A stretch of DNA of 64,000 bases from Sinotaia quadrata. Its lineage: Eukaryota > Mollusca > Gastropoda > Architaenioglossa > Viviparidae. Where the stretch lies: contig JALGAQ010000009.1 in the NCBI GenBank assembly GCA_028829895.1, positions 2,790,001 through 2,854,000 of the forward strand, given 5' to 3'. A model generated the notes under the pieces. That model ran no database searches, had not been told where the DNA came from, and saw only the letters and a program-made list of their open reading frames with translations. Positions 20,691-30,215 of the stretch are shown here, in pieces. Made by a program: the position numbers and the translations under genes. Each line of letters starts with the position of its first letter. Within the stretch, counting starts at the first letter, position 1.

Positions 20691-21380
20691 GTAGGAACGT
20701 GGTGCTGGATGGAGTGCTTAACTGTCAGAGTTGAGGAAATGGGATAAAAATTGCAGGGAAATGACGTAAGATGTCTCCGTAATGTGAGTCGACTGGTGGG
20801 ATAATAAACCGAATCGTGGAGGACAATGACTGTGGAGGTCGGCCTATAGTAAACAGATTTGTGATACGATGGACCAATCTTCTTTGAGACATATCAAACA
20901 TCAAGTGGTAATGGGACAGGAAATCTGCTCCCAATATTGGCACTTTGACATCTCCAACGATGAATATCGATCGAAACGTGCGGCGAAGACCGAGGTCGAG
21001 GGGTATCGAGCTCGTGCCGAGAGTTTTAATGGGGGTATTGTTCGGGGCCTGAAGTGTTGCTGATGGCGGATGTTGTCGCTCCTGGTTTGACGGAGGAACT
21101 ACGCTGACTTCGGCGCCAGTATCCACCAGGAAATGCAGATGGAAACTGTGATCAGCAATATAAAACAGGCAACTTGAACGACTCCCCGAAACAGCCGTCG
21201 TTACTGCTCGGAGGCGGAGTTTTCCTGTCGGAATTTCGCATATCACACACAAAACGGTTTGCAATTTCTGGCATCTGGACCAAACCGTTTGTGATAGATG
21301 CAAACACGAAATTGAACGTCGCTGATGGGTAGACTTATCTCGATTTCTTGATGGTTTAGGAGACTTACGGGGACGGTTTC
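20691..21380 (-). pseudogene. D1 Gag C-terminal part and protease
   Basis: The protease motif is LHFLVDTGAEVSVVPP followed by ILGADFLSHYHLMFD, typical of gypsy aspartic proteases. Upstream in a different frame is VCIYHKRFGPDARNCKPFC, the Cys/His segment of CsRn1-like gags. The right edge at 21380 is the left border of the C array; the target duplication GTTTC is 21376-21380. Confidence 0.85.
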
Positions 21381-21868
21381 TGTTGGGGATGTCAACATCC
21401 CCAGGAAACTGTGTAAGAAGTAACATTATTATTAATCTATAACGTGATTAATATCTGAACACTTTTACACGCTTCTCTTTCCCACGTGATGATGCCACCA
21501 TTTCATCATCTCTTCCCCATTGGTCAATGTCGTTTGGATAATAGTTCCTCTCATTGGTTCATGTCACCATATTATTACCTCCTTCTCCCATTGGCCAATC
21601 TTGTTTCCATAATGGTCTTTCTCATTGGCCAATATTTGCGTACGACATTGCTTAGTCAACCTGGTATAAATACTCTTTGTATTTTCCATTGAATTAAATT
21701 CGTCCTGAGTGTCCAGTCTTCTTTCTTGCTATTCCTGGGTGGGTTGCAGTCTTCACTGTTGTCTTGGCTGGGTTTCGAGTATCATATCATCGCGTAGTTC
21801 CGCGATTCGTTAGCTTCAGCTCAGAGCGCCTCTCAAGTTCCATTACTTTGACCACGCGGGTCATAACA
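21381..21868 (+). repeat. C array LTR 1
   Basis: It starts TGTTGGGGATGTCAACATCC and ends CACGCGGGTCATAACA. The first bases form an inverted repeat (21384-21403) with 9-bp arms TGGGGATGT and ACATCCCCA around CA. A Gag leader starting TTTCTGGCGACGGGG follows, the probable primer-binding site. Confidence 0.93.
21483..21672 (+). promoter_or_regulatory. C LTR promoter: E-box, repeated CCAAT boxes and TATA box
   Basis: CACGTG is at 21483-21488. ATTGG (CCAAT-box complement) occurs at 21519, 21553, 21590 and 21624, with CCAAT also at 21595 and 21629. TATAAATA is at 21665-21672. The same layout recurs in LTR2 (TATA at 23882) and LTR3 (26100). Elements are seen; promoter activity is inferred from their classic spacing. 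Confidence 0.65.
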
Positions 21869-21908
21869 TTTCTGGCGACGGGGTTATTGTTTCAATTTCA
21901 ACTGCATC

Positions 21909-23633
21909 ATGTTTCTTGATCCTGAGCTTAAACAGATGATGCAGACGCAAACGCGTTTGATGGAACTGCTGGCCGCTCAATTCGCCAACCTTAGTCAGTC
22001 CAAACAATCGGCTGATCCATTGTCCGTGGATCACATCGCAAGGAACATCTCCGATTTCCTGTATGATCCCCAAGCTGGTGTATCCTTTGAGTCCTGGTAC
22101 AAACGCTACGAAGACATTTTCACGGTGGAACTGGCTAACCGCGATGACGAAACGAAGGTGCGGTTGCTTTTGCGGAAACTTGGTCCGCAGGAGCACGTTC
22201 GATATACCAATTATATCCTTCCCGCAGAACCGCGAACACGGAGTTTTGAAGAAACTGTTGAGAAACTGAAGCAGATTTTTGGTGAGAATACGTCACTTTT
22301 CAATGCCCGTTTCCAGTGCCTGCAATTGGTGAAACGTGATACCGACGACTTTGTCACGTATGCTGGTCTGGTGAACCTTGAATGTGGTCGTTTCAAGCTT
22401 GGCTCGCTCACCGAAGACCAACTCAGATGCCTGGTGTTCACATGTGGCCTCCAGTCGCCGCATTACGCTGATCTCAGGACCCGGTTGCTGAACAAGATCG
22501 AACAGGAACCCAATCTGAAACTGGAACAGATCGTGGATGATTGCGAACGACTGATCAATTTGAAGCACGATTCGGCAATGATCCAGCAATCCGATAAAGT
22601 TCCCCGCCCGATCCAAACTCTCGCAGTGACCCATCCTCAAGCTCCTGTAGCACAAATCCAATCCAGTCCCCACCTAGCAAAGAAGCCGCCATCTCCCTGC
22701 CGATACTGTGGTGCTTGGCATTTCCATCGATTCTGCACCTTCCGGCAGCACCGTTGTTCGCGGTGCAACACAATCGGTCATAAAGATGGACACTGCCAGA
22801 CACGCCCACCTAGAACTGCGGCCCAAAGTCCGGGATCGAACTTCCGTGCAAAGCCACACTCCAAAACAGTTGGCAATTCCTGGAGATCACATGCTACTTT
22901 CCAGCTTAGCTCTCCTCAGAAACAAATGTATGTCACCCTCGCTATCAACGGCCAAGAAGCTCGCTTGCAGTTGGACACTGCTTCAGATATCACCGTGATA
23001 TCGCAGAAACTTTGGCGACGGCTTGGACAGCCTCCGGTTCAGTCAACCAACCAGGCTGCCTACAGTGCTTGCGGTGGTGAACTTCAGCTTTCCGGACAAT
23101 TCCAATGTTGTGTTTCGTTCCGTGAAGTTACAGTGAATACCACCTGCTACGTCACACCATTGAATATCAACCTACTTGGTGCCGATTGGGTTGATCAACT
23201 GGGGTTGACTAAGATGTCAATCGCCTCTATTTGCGCACAGACACACCGTCTACCTCCGCCACCAAAGCAGTCTGCCGCAATCATGCAGTTAAAAAGATGT
23301 GTCCAGCAAAGCACTTCTGCAGTGAATCCACCAGGCCGTAGCATGCCTCCGGGTACCACCTCAGTGTTCCGTCCGCTTCAGTACTCTTCCATGTCAGAAG
23401 TCGACGCTCGAACTCAGCTGGGGGAGGGGACGCCCGTCAAGACTTCACAATGTTTGCTCATCAATCACAGAGCAAACCGCTCACTGGCCATTACAAGATC
23501 ACATCCATGTCCTCCGGAACACGAGCATTCACTTCCGCGCAGATGGACAAAAAGAAGACGGAGACGCATGCACTTCGCTTCTTTCAAAAGGGGGAGATGT
23601 TGGGGATGTCAACATCCCCAGGAAACTGTGTAA
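21909..23633 (+). CDS. C element 1 Gag-protease, pol deleted
   Basis: This open frame of 574 codons starts at ATG 21909. Gag (DUF7083-like, as in K02A2.6-type gypsy proteins) has SFESWYKRYEDIFTVEL near residue 58 and LRTRLLNKIEQEPNLKLEQI. The zinc region near residue 257 has CRYCGAWHFHRFC and a second C-x2-C-x4-H-x4-C (CSRCNTIGHKDGHC). The protease has LQLDTASDITVISQKLWRR near 352 and LLGADWVDQLGL near 425. About 130 further residues correspond to no RT or integrase and run into the 3' LTR, so the normal ~2.5-3 kb of pol is gone. It is intact and could produce particle protein. Mobilisation would need RT and integrase in trans. Confidence 0.9.
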   Translation: MFLDPELKQMMQTQTRLMELLAAQFANLSQSKQSADPLSVDHIARNISDFLYDPQAGVSFESWYKRYEDIFTVELANRDDETKVRLLLRKLGPQEHVRYTNYILPAEPRTRSFEETVEKLKQIFGENTSLFNARFQCLQLVKRDTDDFVTYAGLVNLECGRFKLGSLTEDQLRCLVFTCGLQSPHYADLRTRLLNKIEQEPNLKLEQIVDDCERLINLKHDSAMIQQSDKVPRPIQTLAVTHPQAPVAQIQSSPHLAKKPPSPCRYCGAWHFHRFCTFRQHRCSRCNTIGHKDGHCQTRPPRTAAQSPGSNFRAKPHSKTVGNSWRSHATFQLSSPQKQMYVTLAINGQEARLQLDTASDITVISQKLWRRLGQPPVQSTNQAAYSACGGELQLSGQFQCCVSFREVTVNTTCYVTPLNINLLGADWVDQLGLTKMSIASICAQTHRLPPPPKQSAAIMQLKRCVQQSTSAVNPPGRSMPPGTTSVFRPLQYSSMSEVDARTQLGEGTPVKTSQCLLINHRANRSLAITRSHPCPPEHEHSLPRRWTKRRRRRMHFASFKRGRCWGCQHPQETV

Positions 23634-24085
23634 GAAGTAACATTATTATTAATCTATAACGTGATTAATATCTGAACACTTTTACACGCTTCTCTTTCCC
23701 ACGTGATGATGCCACCATTTCATCATCTCTTCCCCATTGGTCAATGTCGTTTGGATAATAGTTCCTCTCATTGGTTCATGTCACCATATTATTACCTCCT
23801 TCTCCCATTGGCCAATCTTGTTTCCATAATGGTCTTTCTCATTGGCCAATATTTGCGTACGACATTGCTTAGTCAACCTGGTATAAATACTCTTTGTATT
23901 TTCCATTGAATTAAATTCGTCCTGAGTGTCCAGTCTTCTTTCTTGCTATTCCTGGGTGGGTTGCAGTCTTCACTGTTGTCTTGGCTGGGTTTCGAGTATC
24001 ATATCATCGCGTAGTTCCGCGATTCGTTAGCTTCAGCTCAGAGCGCCTCTCAAGTTCCATTACTTTGACCACGCGGGTCATAACA
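23598..24085 (+). repeat. C array LTR 2 (shared middle LTR)
   Basis: It is the same length and, as far as I compared them, the same sequence as LTR1. It follows the polypurine tract CAAAAGGGGGAGA and serves as 3' LTR of body 1 and 5' LTR of body 2. Confidence 0.93.
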
Positions 24086-24125
24086 TTTCTGGCGACGGGG
24101 TTATTGTTTCAATTTCAACTGCATC

Positions 24126-25851
24126 ATGTTTCTTGATCCTGAGCTTAAACAGATGATGCAGACGCAAACGCGTTTGATGGAACTGCTGGCCGCTCAATTC
24201 GCCCAACCTTAGTCAGTCCAAACAATCGGCTGATCCATTGTCCGTGGATCACATCGCAAGGAACATCTCCGATTTCCTGTATGATCCCCAAGCTGGTGTA
24301 TCCTTTGAGTCCTGGTACAAACGCTACGAAGACATTTTCACGGTGGAACTGGCTAACTGCGATGACGAAACGAAGGTGCGGTTGCTTTTGCGGAAACTTG
24401 GTCCGCAGGAGCACGTTCGATATACCAATTATATCCTTCCCGCAGAACCGCGAACACGGAGTTTTGAAGAAACTGTTGAGAAACTGAAGCAGATTTTTGG
24501 TGAGAATACGTCACTTTTCAATGCCCGTTTCCAGTGCCTGCAATTGGTGAAACGTGATACCGACGACTTTGTCACGTATGCTGGTCTGGTGAACCTTGAA
24601 TGTGGTCGTTTCAAGCTTGGCTCGCTCACCGAAGACCAACTCAGATGCCTGGTGTTCACATGTGGCCTCCAGTCGCCGCATTACGCTGATCTCAGGACCC
24701 GGTTGCTGAACAAGATCGAACAGGAACCCAATCTGAAACTGGAACAGATCGTGGATGATTGCGAACGACTGATCAATTTGAAGCACGATTCGGCAATGAT
24801 CCAGCAATCCGATAAAGTTCCCCGCCCGATCCAAACACTCGCAGTGACCCATCCTCAAGCTCCTGTAGCACAAATCCAATCCAGTCCCCACCTAGCAAAG
24901 AAGCCGCCATCTCCCTGCCGATACTGTGGTGCTTGGCATTTCCATCGATTCTGCACCTTCCGGCAGCACCGTTGTTCGCGGTGCAACACAATCGGTCATA
25001 AAGATGGACACTGCCAGACACGCCCACCTAGAACTGCGGCCCAAAGTCCGGGATCGAACTTCCGTGCAAAGCCACACTCCAAAACAGTTGGCAATTCCTG
25101 GAGATCACATGCTACTTTCCAGCTTAGCTCTCCTCAGAAACAAATGTATGTCACCCTCGCTATCAACGGCCAAGAAGCTCGCTTGCAGTTGGACACTGCT
25201 TCAGATATCACCGTGATATCGCAGAAACTTTGGCGACGGCTTGGACAGCCTCCGGTTCAGTCAACCAACCAGGCTGCCTACAGTGCTTGCGGTGGTGAAC
25301 TTCAGCTTTCCGGACAATTCCAATGTTGTGTTTCGTTCCGTGAAGTTACAGTGAATACCACCTGCTACGTCACACCATTGAATATCAACCTACTTGGTGC
25401 CGATTGGGTTGATCAACTGGGGTTGACTAAGATGTCAATCGCCTCTATTTGCGCACAGACACACCGTCTACCTCCGCCACCAAAGCAGTCTGCCGCAATC
25501 ATGCAGTTAAAAAGATGTGTCCAGCAAAGCACTTCTGCAGTGAATCCACCAGGCCGTAGCATGCCTCCGGGTACCACCTCAGTGTTCCGTCCGCTTCAGT
25601 ACTCTTCCATGTCAGAAGTCGACGCTCGAACTCAGCTGGGGGAGGGGACGCCCGTCAAGACTTCACAATGTTTGCTCATCAATCACAGAGCAAACCGCTC
25701 ACTGGCCATTACAAGATCACATCCATGTCCTCCGGAACACGAGCATTCACTTCCGCGCAGATGGACAAAAAGAAGACGGAGACGCATGCACTTCGCTTCT
25801 TTCAAAAGGGGGAGATGTTGGGGATGTCAACATCCCCAGGAAACTGTGTAA
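24126..25851 (+). pseudogene. C element 2 Gag-protease with one-base insertion
   Basis: It is the same protein as body 1, but an extra C near 24202-24204 (TTCGCCCAACC versus TTCGCCAACC) breaks the frame soon after the ATG at 24126. The remaining frame is open from 24238 to 25851 (537 codons), starting near the body-1 residue 39. Other differences seen are GCTAACTGC for GCTAACCGC near 24357 and CCAAACACTC for CCAAACTCTC near 24834. Confidence 0.9.
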
Positions 25852-26303
25852 GAAGTAACATTATTATTAATCTATAACGTGATTAATATCTGAACACTTT
25901 TACACGCTTCTCTTTCCCACGTGATGATGCCACCATTTCATCATCTCTTCCCCATTGGTCAATGTCGTTTGGATAATAGTTCCTCTCATTGGTTCATGTC
26001 ACCATATTATTACCTCCTTCTCCCATTGGCCAATCTTGTTTCCATAATGGTCTTTCTCATTGGCCAATATTTGCGTACGACATTGCTTAGTCAACCTGGT
26101 ATAAATACTCTTTGTATTTTCCATTGAATTAAATTCGTCCTGAGTGTCCAGTCTTCTTTCTTGCTATTCCTGGGTGGGTTGCAGTCTTCACTGTTGTCTT
26201 GGCTGGGTTTCGAGTATCATATCATCGCGTAGTTCCGCGATTCGTTAGCTTCAGCTCAGAGCGCCTCTCAAGTTCCATTACTTTGACCACGCGGGTCATA
26301 ACA
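25816..26303 (+). repeat. C array LTR 3
   Basis: This 488-bp LTR has the same ends as LTR1 and LTR2. It is followed directly by GTTTC, the right target duplication, and by gypsy D gag on the minus strand. Confidence 0.93.
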
Positions 26304-26894
26304 GTTTCCACGGCCCGTAGCATTCACATGCAACCGAAGCTCTTCAAGTTTCGCAGATATCATTTTCATTACCGTAGCATCTGCGCTTACTTGGCTGATT
26401 GAAGTTTTTACTCCAGCTCCGAAGGATGAATGGACTTGGTCCGCTAATAGGGCCGGTTCATCTAAAGGGGTTTCTTTGTTGAGCACAGCAAGAATGGTAC
26501 GTATTTAGGCAGCTAGATTCTACAGCCAAAGCTCTTTGACAGCTGGTTCACCTAGGAGTTTGGGACCAATTAATTCCTTCATATTTCGCAGCAACTGGGA
26601 AGGCTGTCGATCTTCTATTTACATTCCTGTCAGCAGTTTCCACAAGTTTTGCTCATCAGAGGCGCTTAGTCGTTCGATTAATGCTTTCTTGATCGTGTCG
26701 TAGGGCGCTTCAGCAGGACATTCGTAAATGAAATCTGAAACGATTTTTGCAATGTCTGAAGGAAGATGCAACGCAACATAATTATATTTTACTAGCTTGG
26801 ACTTGATGTGATTGCAGGCGAATGTGTTTTCGACTTTCGCAAACCAAAGCTTTGGGCACGTTGGATCAAACGATGGGAGAGTTATGTGCAACAC
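26304..26894 (-). pseudogene. D1 Gag N-terminal part
   Basis: The minus strand begins ITLPSFDPTCPKLWFAKVEN and continues SDIAKIVSDFIYECPAEAPY and ERLSASDEQNLWKLLTG, the conserved core of CsRn1-like gags. A stop near 26618 and a frame change follow, then a segment with KLEELRLHVNATGRGN up to the C array. The frame at the array edge continues into 21375 after the array. Confidence 0.85.
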
Positions 26895-27049
26895 GCGTTC
26901 AGATGTATTATTTTCCGCGATAACAAAATATATGCATATAAATGCGTATAAATGTATTGATAAATAAAAGTCAAGATGGGCTAAGACACAATAAGTTGAA
27001 ATAAGTGGTCAGGATGTGATAGTTAAAAGTTTGAACGGGCTCACCAATA
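26895..27049 (-). promoter_or_regulatory. D1 leader with tRNA primer-binding site
   Basis: Immediately inside the LTR on the minus strand is TATTGGTGAGCCCGTTC. It contains TGG plus a GC-rich stretch, as expected for the complement of a tRNA 3' end (about 27033-27049). Confidence 0.65.
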
Positions 27050-27450
27050 TGTAGTGGAATATATCACAACAAATAACACAGAAATATTAGCAAAATGCTC
27101 ACTCACGAAAGTACGATGTACAGGGTTTAAAGTTACACAAGGTTACGTGACGTCTTGTATGGTCTGTGATAATTTTGGTTCCGCTACAATGTATCACCGA
27201 CCACTGATGTTGCTAGCGTGGGATCCTGAAAATACACCATGCAGAGTTAGTCTGCCTCTTTCCAACCGAAAACTGCGACACTCAGCACCAGCAGCAATCA
27301 AATTGAGAAGTTAGTCAACGCGTAGCAAACGGTGTTTATTTGAAACCGAAAGAGTGATTATTGAAATGTACATGAAAAGTCTAATAGTAGAAACAAGTGA
27401 AGAGAGCAAAAATCAACTCAAGTTATGCACAATATTAGAACACTAGAACA
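27050..27450 (-). repeat. D LTR (401 bp), shared between D1 and D2
   Basis: On the minus strand it runs TGTTCTAGTGTTCTAA to TCCACTACA. It is preceded by the purine tract TAGGGGAGAG (27460-27451) and followed by the primer-binding site, so it works as both a 3' and a 5' LTR. Confidence 0.8.
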
Positions 27451-28020
27451 CTCTCCCCTAGAGCGTTCGTAGAAGGGAGAACGCCCGATATATCAGGTCA
27501 GGTAGGTAAACAGCTAAAAGTTTGGGAAAATGAACTGTCCGACCGGACCGAGTCTGTTTTCAGGGTGGTGCGGGAGGGGGATCAGTTTGTGCAGGTGTGG
27601 GCGTTGTGATGGTTCGTTGAGGAGAAAGGGTTTCAGCTTTAGCGTCTTTAAGCTTTTCGGTAAAACCAGGTTTCAGTCTGTCAATGCTGACGGTATCATG
27701 GGTACCATTCTTTTCGATGACGAAGAATTTAGGTTCGCGGGATATTACACAGTAAGGACCGTCATATGGAGGCTGCAGAGGTCGTCGGTCTGCATCAACA
27801 CGGAGGAAGGCATATCGGCATGTGGATAAATCCGGATGTACATGCAGCGGCTTATTCGCCTTGCGTGTGAATGCTGGTTTGAGAGTTTGCGTGTAAGATT
27901 TCAAACGACTGACATACAACGTAGGATCAAGCGCGCCGGAAAATCTTGCATATTCCCCATTATTTCGTTACCCGCGTATGCTATGATAAGTGGAGGATGG
28001 AGGATTATACTTTTGCTATC
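27451..28020 (-). pseudogene. Gypsy D copy 2 (D2), integrase C-terminal end
   Basis: The minus strand has LDPTLYVSRLKSYTQTLKP, then a chromodomain-free C-terminal region with RRPLQPPYDGPYCVISREPK and HDTVSIDRLKPGFTEK. This is the usual end of CsRn1-like integrases. It stops about 100 bp before the LTR. Upstream, IIAYAGNEIMGN is the remains of the AELVYG-type motif in a shifted frame, and recognisable sequence ends near 28020. Confidence 0.82.
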
Positions 28021-28256
28021 TCACCTAGTTAGTCATGGTCACGAGGACCCCACTGACCTGAGGCTTGAAAACTAGGACACGAATTTTGAAGAATAAGGGA
28101 TGAAAAGTGTAGAATTTTATACAGATTGGAGTGTGCCGAACGGATCGATTTGATGAGACGAGTGGAGATGTGTTCTGAAGTTTCACAGCCAAGCTCAGCC
28201 AATTGAAGCCGGGAGGAAGTCAAGATAACGAGAGTCTGAACAATTTTAAACGTCAC
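28021..28256. other. No gene recognised
   Basis: A minus-strand frame is open over 28029-28256, but I recognise no family. It lies between the D2 tail and the B2 start. Confidence 0.35.
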
Positions 28257-28872
28257 GGGTTCAACTCCCTCTGCCCTTCTTAGATGATTATTGTCCTACC
28301 CAATTCAAACCGCACCTGCCTCAAGCATATTTTCCACGGTTCGACGGGAACCCCATTCATTATTGTAAGCTTATTGAACAGTTCGAATAATTGTTTGAAC
28401 ACAGAGTATTGGACAACGGGCTAAAACTGGTGTATTTGACGAATCAGTGTACAGGTTTAACGCGATAAGCTATCTCCGAATGCTTTAGGAATGATCCCGA
28501 ACGTGATTACGCCACGGCGAAGGAGATCTTTAGGAATGGGTTTGATAGGGATTATATAGTGACGAAGGCCATAATCCGGGATTTTTACAGAGCGCTGAAG
28601 AAAACTCAGGAAGACGCAGACTCCTTGGCAATGCAATGTTTATGCGGAAATGCCAATTGGCTCTCCAGCAAAAGGGTTGCGAGGCCGAAATGAACACGAT
28701 GACGAATTCGGAACGTATCGTGTGTACTATACCCGATGACGCCAGGTGCAATTGGGCATGGATGGCCAACGGCAAGATAGACGAAGGTGACGAGGTGACC
28801 TTCATTGACCTGCGTATATTTGTGAGCAAGCAAGCTTGGATTAGACGGCGCGTCTGTGGTGAAGTTATTTAA
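28257..28872 (+). pseudogene. B2 Gag core
   Basis: It aligns with B1 16600-17190. The block IPDDARCNWAWMANGKIDEG and RKCQLALQQKGCEAEMNTM are in one frame (28636-28872). Upstream parts (FDGNP, NQCTGL) are in other frames with stops. The end VCGEVI is followed by TAA at 28870-28872. Confidence 0.78.
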
Positions 28873-29668
28873 CCATCGGAAATGTTGGAACGATGAGATT
28901 AGCATCGCGAAAACTCGATAAGACTTTTTGATACGAGATCTTATCAAACAGGAGTAGAAGAACGACTGTTTACAGCTAAAGCAACTCTGGAGACTGATTT
29001 TGAGTGGACCCTTGAAGCTGCTATGCTGTTTTGTCTCATGTGCCACTCTTATCAGAAGATTTAGTCGCTCCACGGTTCCAGTATGGCGGGTTCGTATCTT
29101 TCGATTTCATTGCGTTCCCGCCAGTTTTGCAAACCACAAGGGTTAAATTGCCTTCCTTTCTCTCTGTCAAAGCGGATACTATGCCTGAGGATGATATTAA
29201 CTTTTCGTGATTGCCAACGTTTCGTTGCAGAAAGAATCTCATTTTTCTTGTGATTCTAACGCGGGATTAGGCTATATTTCAAGCCGTTCGACTCTCATTG
29301 TTTGGGGTAACCGGTTTCGCGGGATTGTATTTCGATAATTTGGAACAGTATTCTCCGGAAAGTGGCTCTGGTGCTGCTCTGGACTCAGATTTACTTTCTG
29401 CTCATAAAGTTGTGGCTATGACCTTGGAATTATATTCAATAAATTCGCAGCTATCAGACACTTTCATTGATCGAGCGTTCGAAGTTTGAGGTTCAGATAT
29501 GAATTAGTCGGCGCTCCCACGTCATGTTGGAATGATCAAGGAATTGCCACGTCCAAATATCTCACCGTATTATGGCAAGTAACAAACGTCGAGGTTTGAT
29601 GTTGTTGATCTTCATTTGGGGGTTAATGGGATTAAATAACAAAGAGGTATATAATAGAAGGGCGCGAG
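28873..29668 (+). pseudogene. Domain X, copy X2
   Basis: Blocks matching X1, X3 and X4: SHVPLLSEDLV, FPPVLQTTRVKLPSFLSVKA, DTMPEDDINFS, FDNLEQYSPESGSGAALDSD (29331-29390), LLSAHKV and ELPRPNISPYYGK near 29550. It ends with DVVDLHLGVNG. Several stops and frame changes interrupt it. It is the most decayed X copy, yet the blocks remain readable. Confidence 0.7.
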
Positions 29669-29868
29669 CAGCACGTCGGTTGGCTCTGAAAGCGGCTGGC
29701 TCTCGCTATTATAGCAAGACATTATAGTTGTACTATTTCAGTGTGAGCCAGTGCAAGGCACAGCCGTAGGTCAGGGTGTGGCGATGACAACCAGGAAGCT
29801 AGTCGGGGATAGTGGGAACATTGAACTGGACCACAGGGAGTTGAAATCGTGGCCGATTTGGTGGGCGG
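29669..29868 (+). promoter_or_regulatory. B2 3' untranslated hairpin region and polypurine tract
   Basis: GCTGGCTC at 29695-29702 pairs with GAGCCAGT at 29745-29752 (one G-U). TACTATTTCAG stands just before the right arm. A G-rich tract (GATTTGGTGGGCGG) precedes the LTR. Confidence 0.6.
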
Positions 29869-30215
29869 TTTAGAAGAATTTCCCTTGTGCAATCTCAATT
29901 GCCTTTACTTGCATGCTCAAACATCCCCTGTTGATCTGAACTACCGTTTATAACCTTGTTTTTGTTTTATAAACTTTGTGACCTTGATAACTTTTGTTTT
30001 GGTGATAGCGTGCCGGTTGTGCTGGTGTATCTCGCAAGTGTTCCCTCTTTTTCGATTAACTTTAATAACTTTGAAAATTTATATTTCAATTAGGATCACG
30101 TGCACATAAATGTCTTCTGAGGAATTTGGTTCTTGATTTATATTCATTGGAGGTACGAATTTCACTTGAGGACGCTTGAGACAACCTGCTTGCTCGGACA
30201 GCATTCTGCTTCCAA
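29869..30215 (+). repeat. 3' LTR of B2, diverged and incomplete
   Basis: It begins TTTAGAAGAATTTCCCTTGTG (B1 TGTAAAGAAATTTCC) and keeps GGTTCTTGATT and CAACCTGCTTG of the B LTR. It has no clear TTTCTACA end. Confidence 0.65.

Larger units (their letters stand above)
21381..26303 (+). mobile_element. Gypsy family C: LTR-body-LTR-body-LTR tandem array
   Basis: There are three 488-bp LTRs (21381-21868, 23598-24085, 25816-26303) and two bodies of about 1,730 bp. The repeat units are 2,217 and 2,218 bp and differ at only a few bases that I could see. The outer edges carry GTTTC at 21376-21380 and 26304-26308. Each body codes Gag and protease only; RT, RNase H and integrase are missing. The array lies inside gypsy D1 gag, in the opposite orientation. 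Confidence 0.93.
18886..27450 (-). mobile_element. Ty3/gypsy LTR retrotransposon D copy 1 (D1), CsRn1-like, split by C array
   Basis: Read on the minus strand: 5' LTR (27450-27050), leader, gag (26894-26304), then the inserted C array (26303-21381), then rest of gag, protease, RT, RNase H and integrase, ending truncated at 18886. PR-RT-RH-INT order and a CsRn1/Kabuki-style gag (LWFAKVENTFACNHI, PAEAPYDTIKKALIER) identify it. The gag reading frame is continuous across the C insertion when one GTTTC copy is removed. Confidence 0.88.
28257..30215 (+). mobile_element. Non-autonomous BEL-like element, family B copy 2 (B2)
   Basis: It has gag core, X, hairpin region, polypurine tract and a 3' LTR that fades out near 30215. 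The 5' LTR and the gag N-terminus are missing. As in B1, zinc knuckles and protease are absent and gag runs directly into X, so both come from one ancestral deletion. It carries more stops than B1. Confidence 0.78.

Noticed and set aside
21381..26303. Regularly spaced repeats as a CRISPR-like array
   Set aside because: The repeats are 488-bp LTRs with gag-protease bodies between them and a target-site duplication; this is a retrotransposon tandem.
28029..28256. Minus frame between D2 and B2 as a gypsy pol piece
   Set aside because: I could not match any block to the gypsy D integrase or RT, so it is left unassigned.
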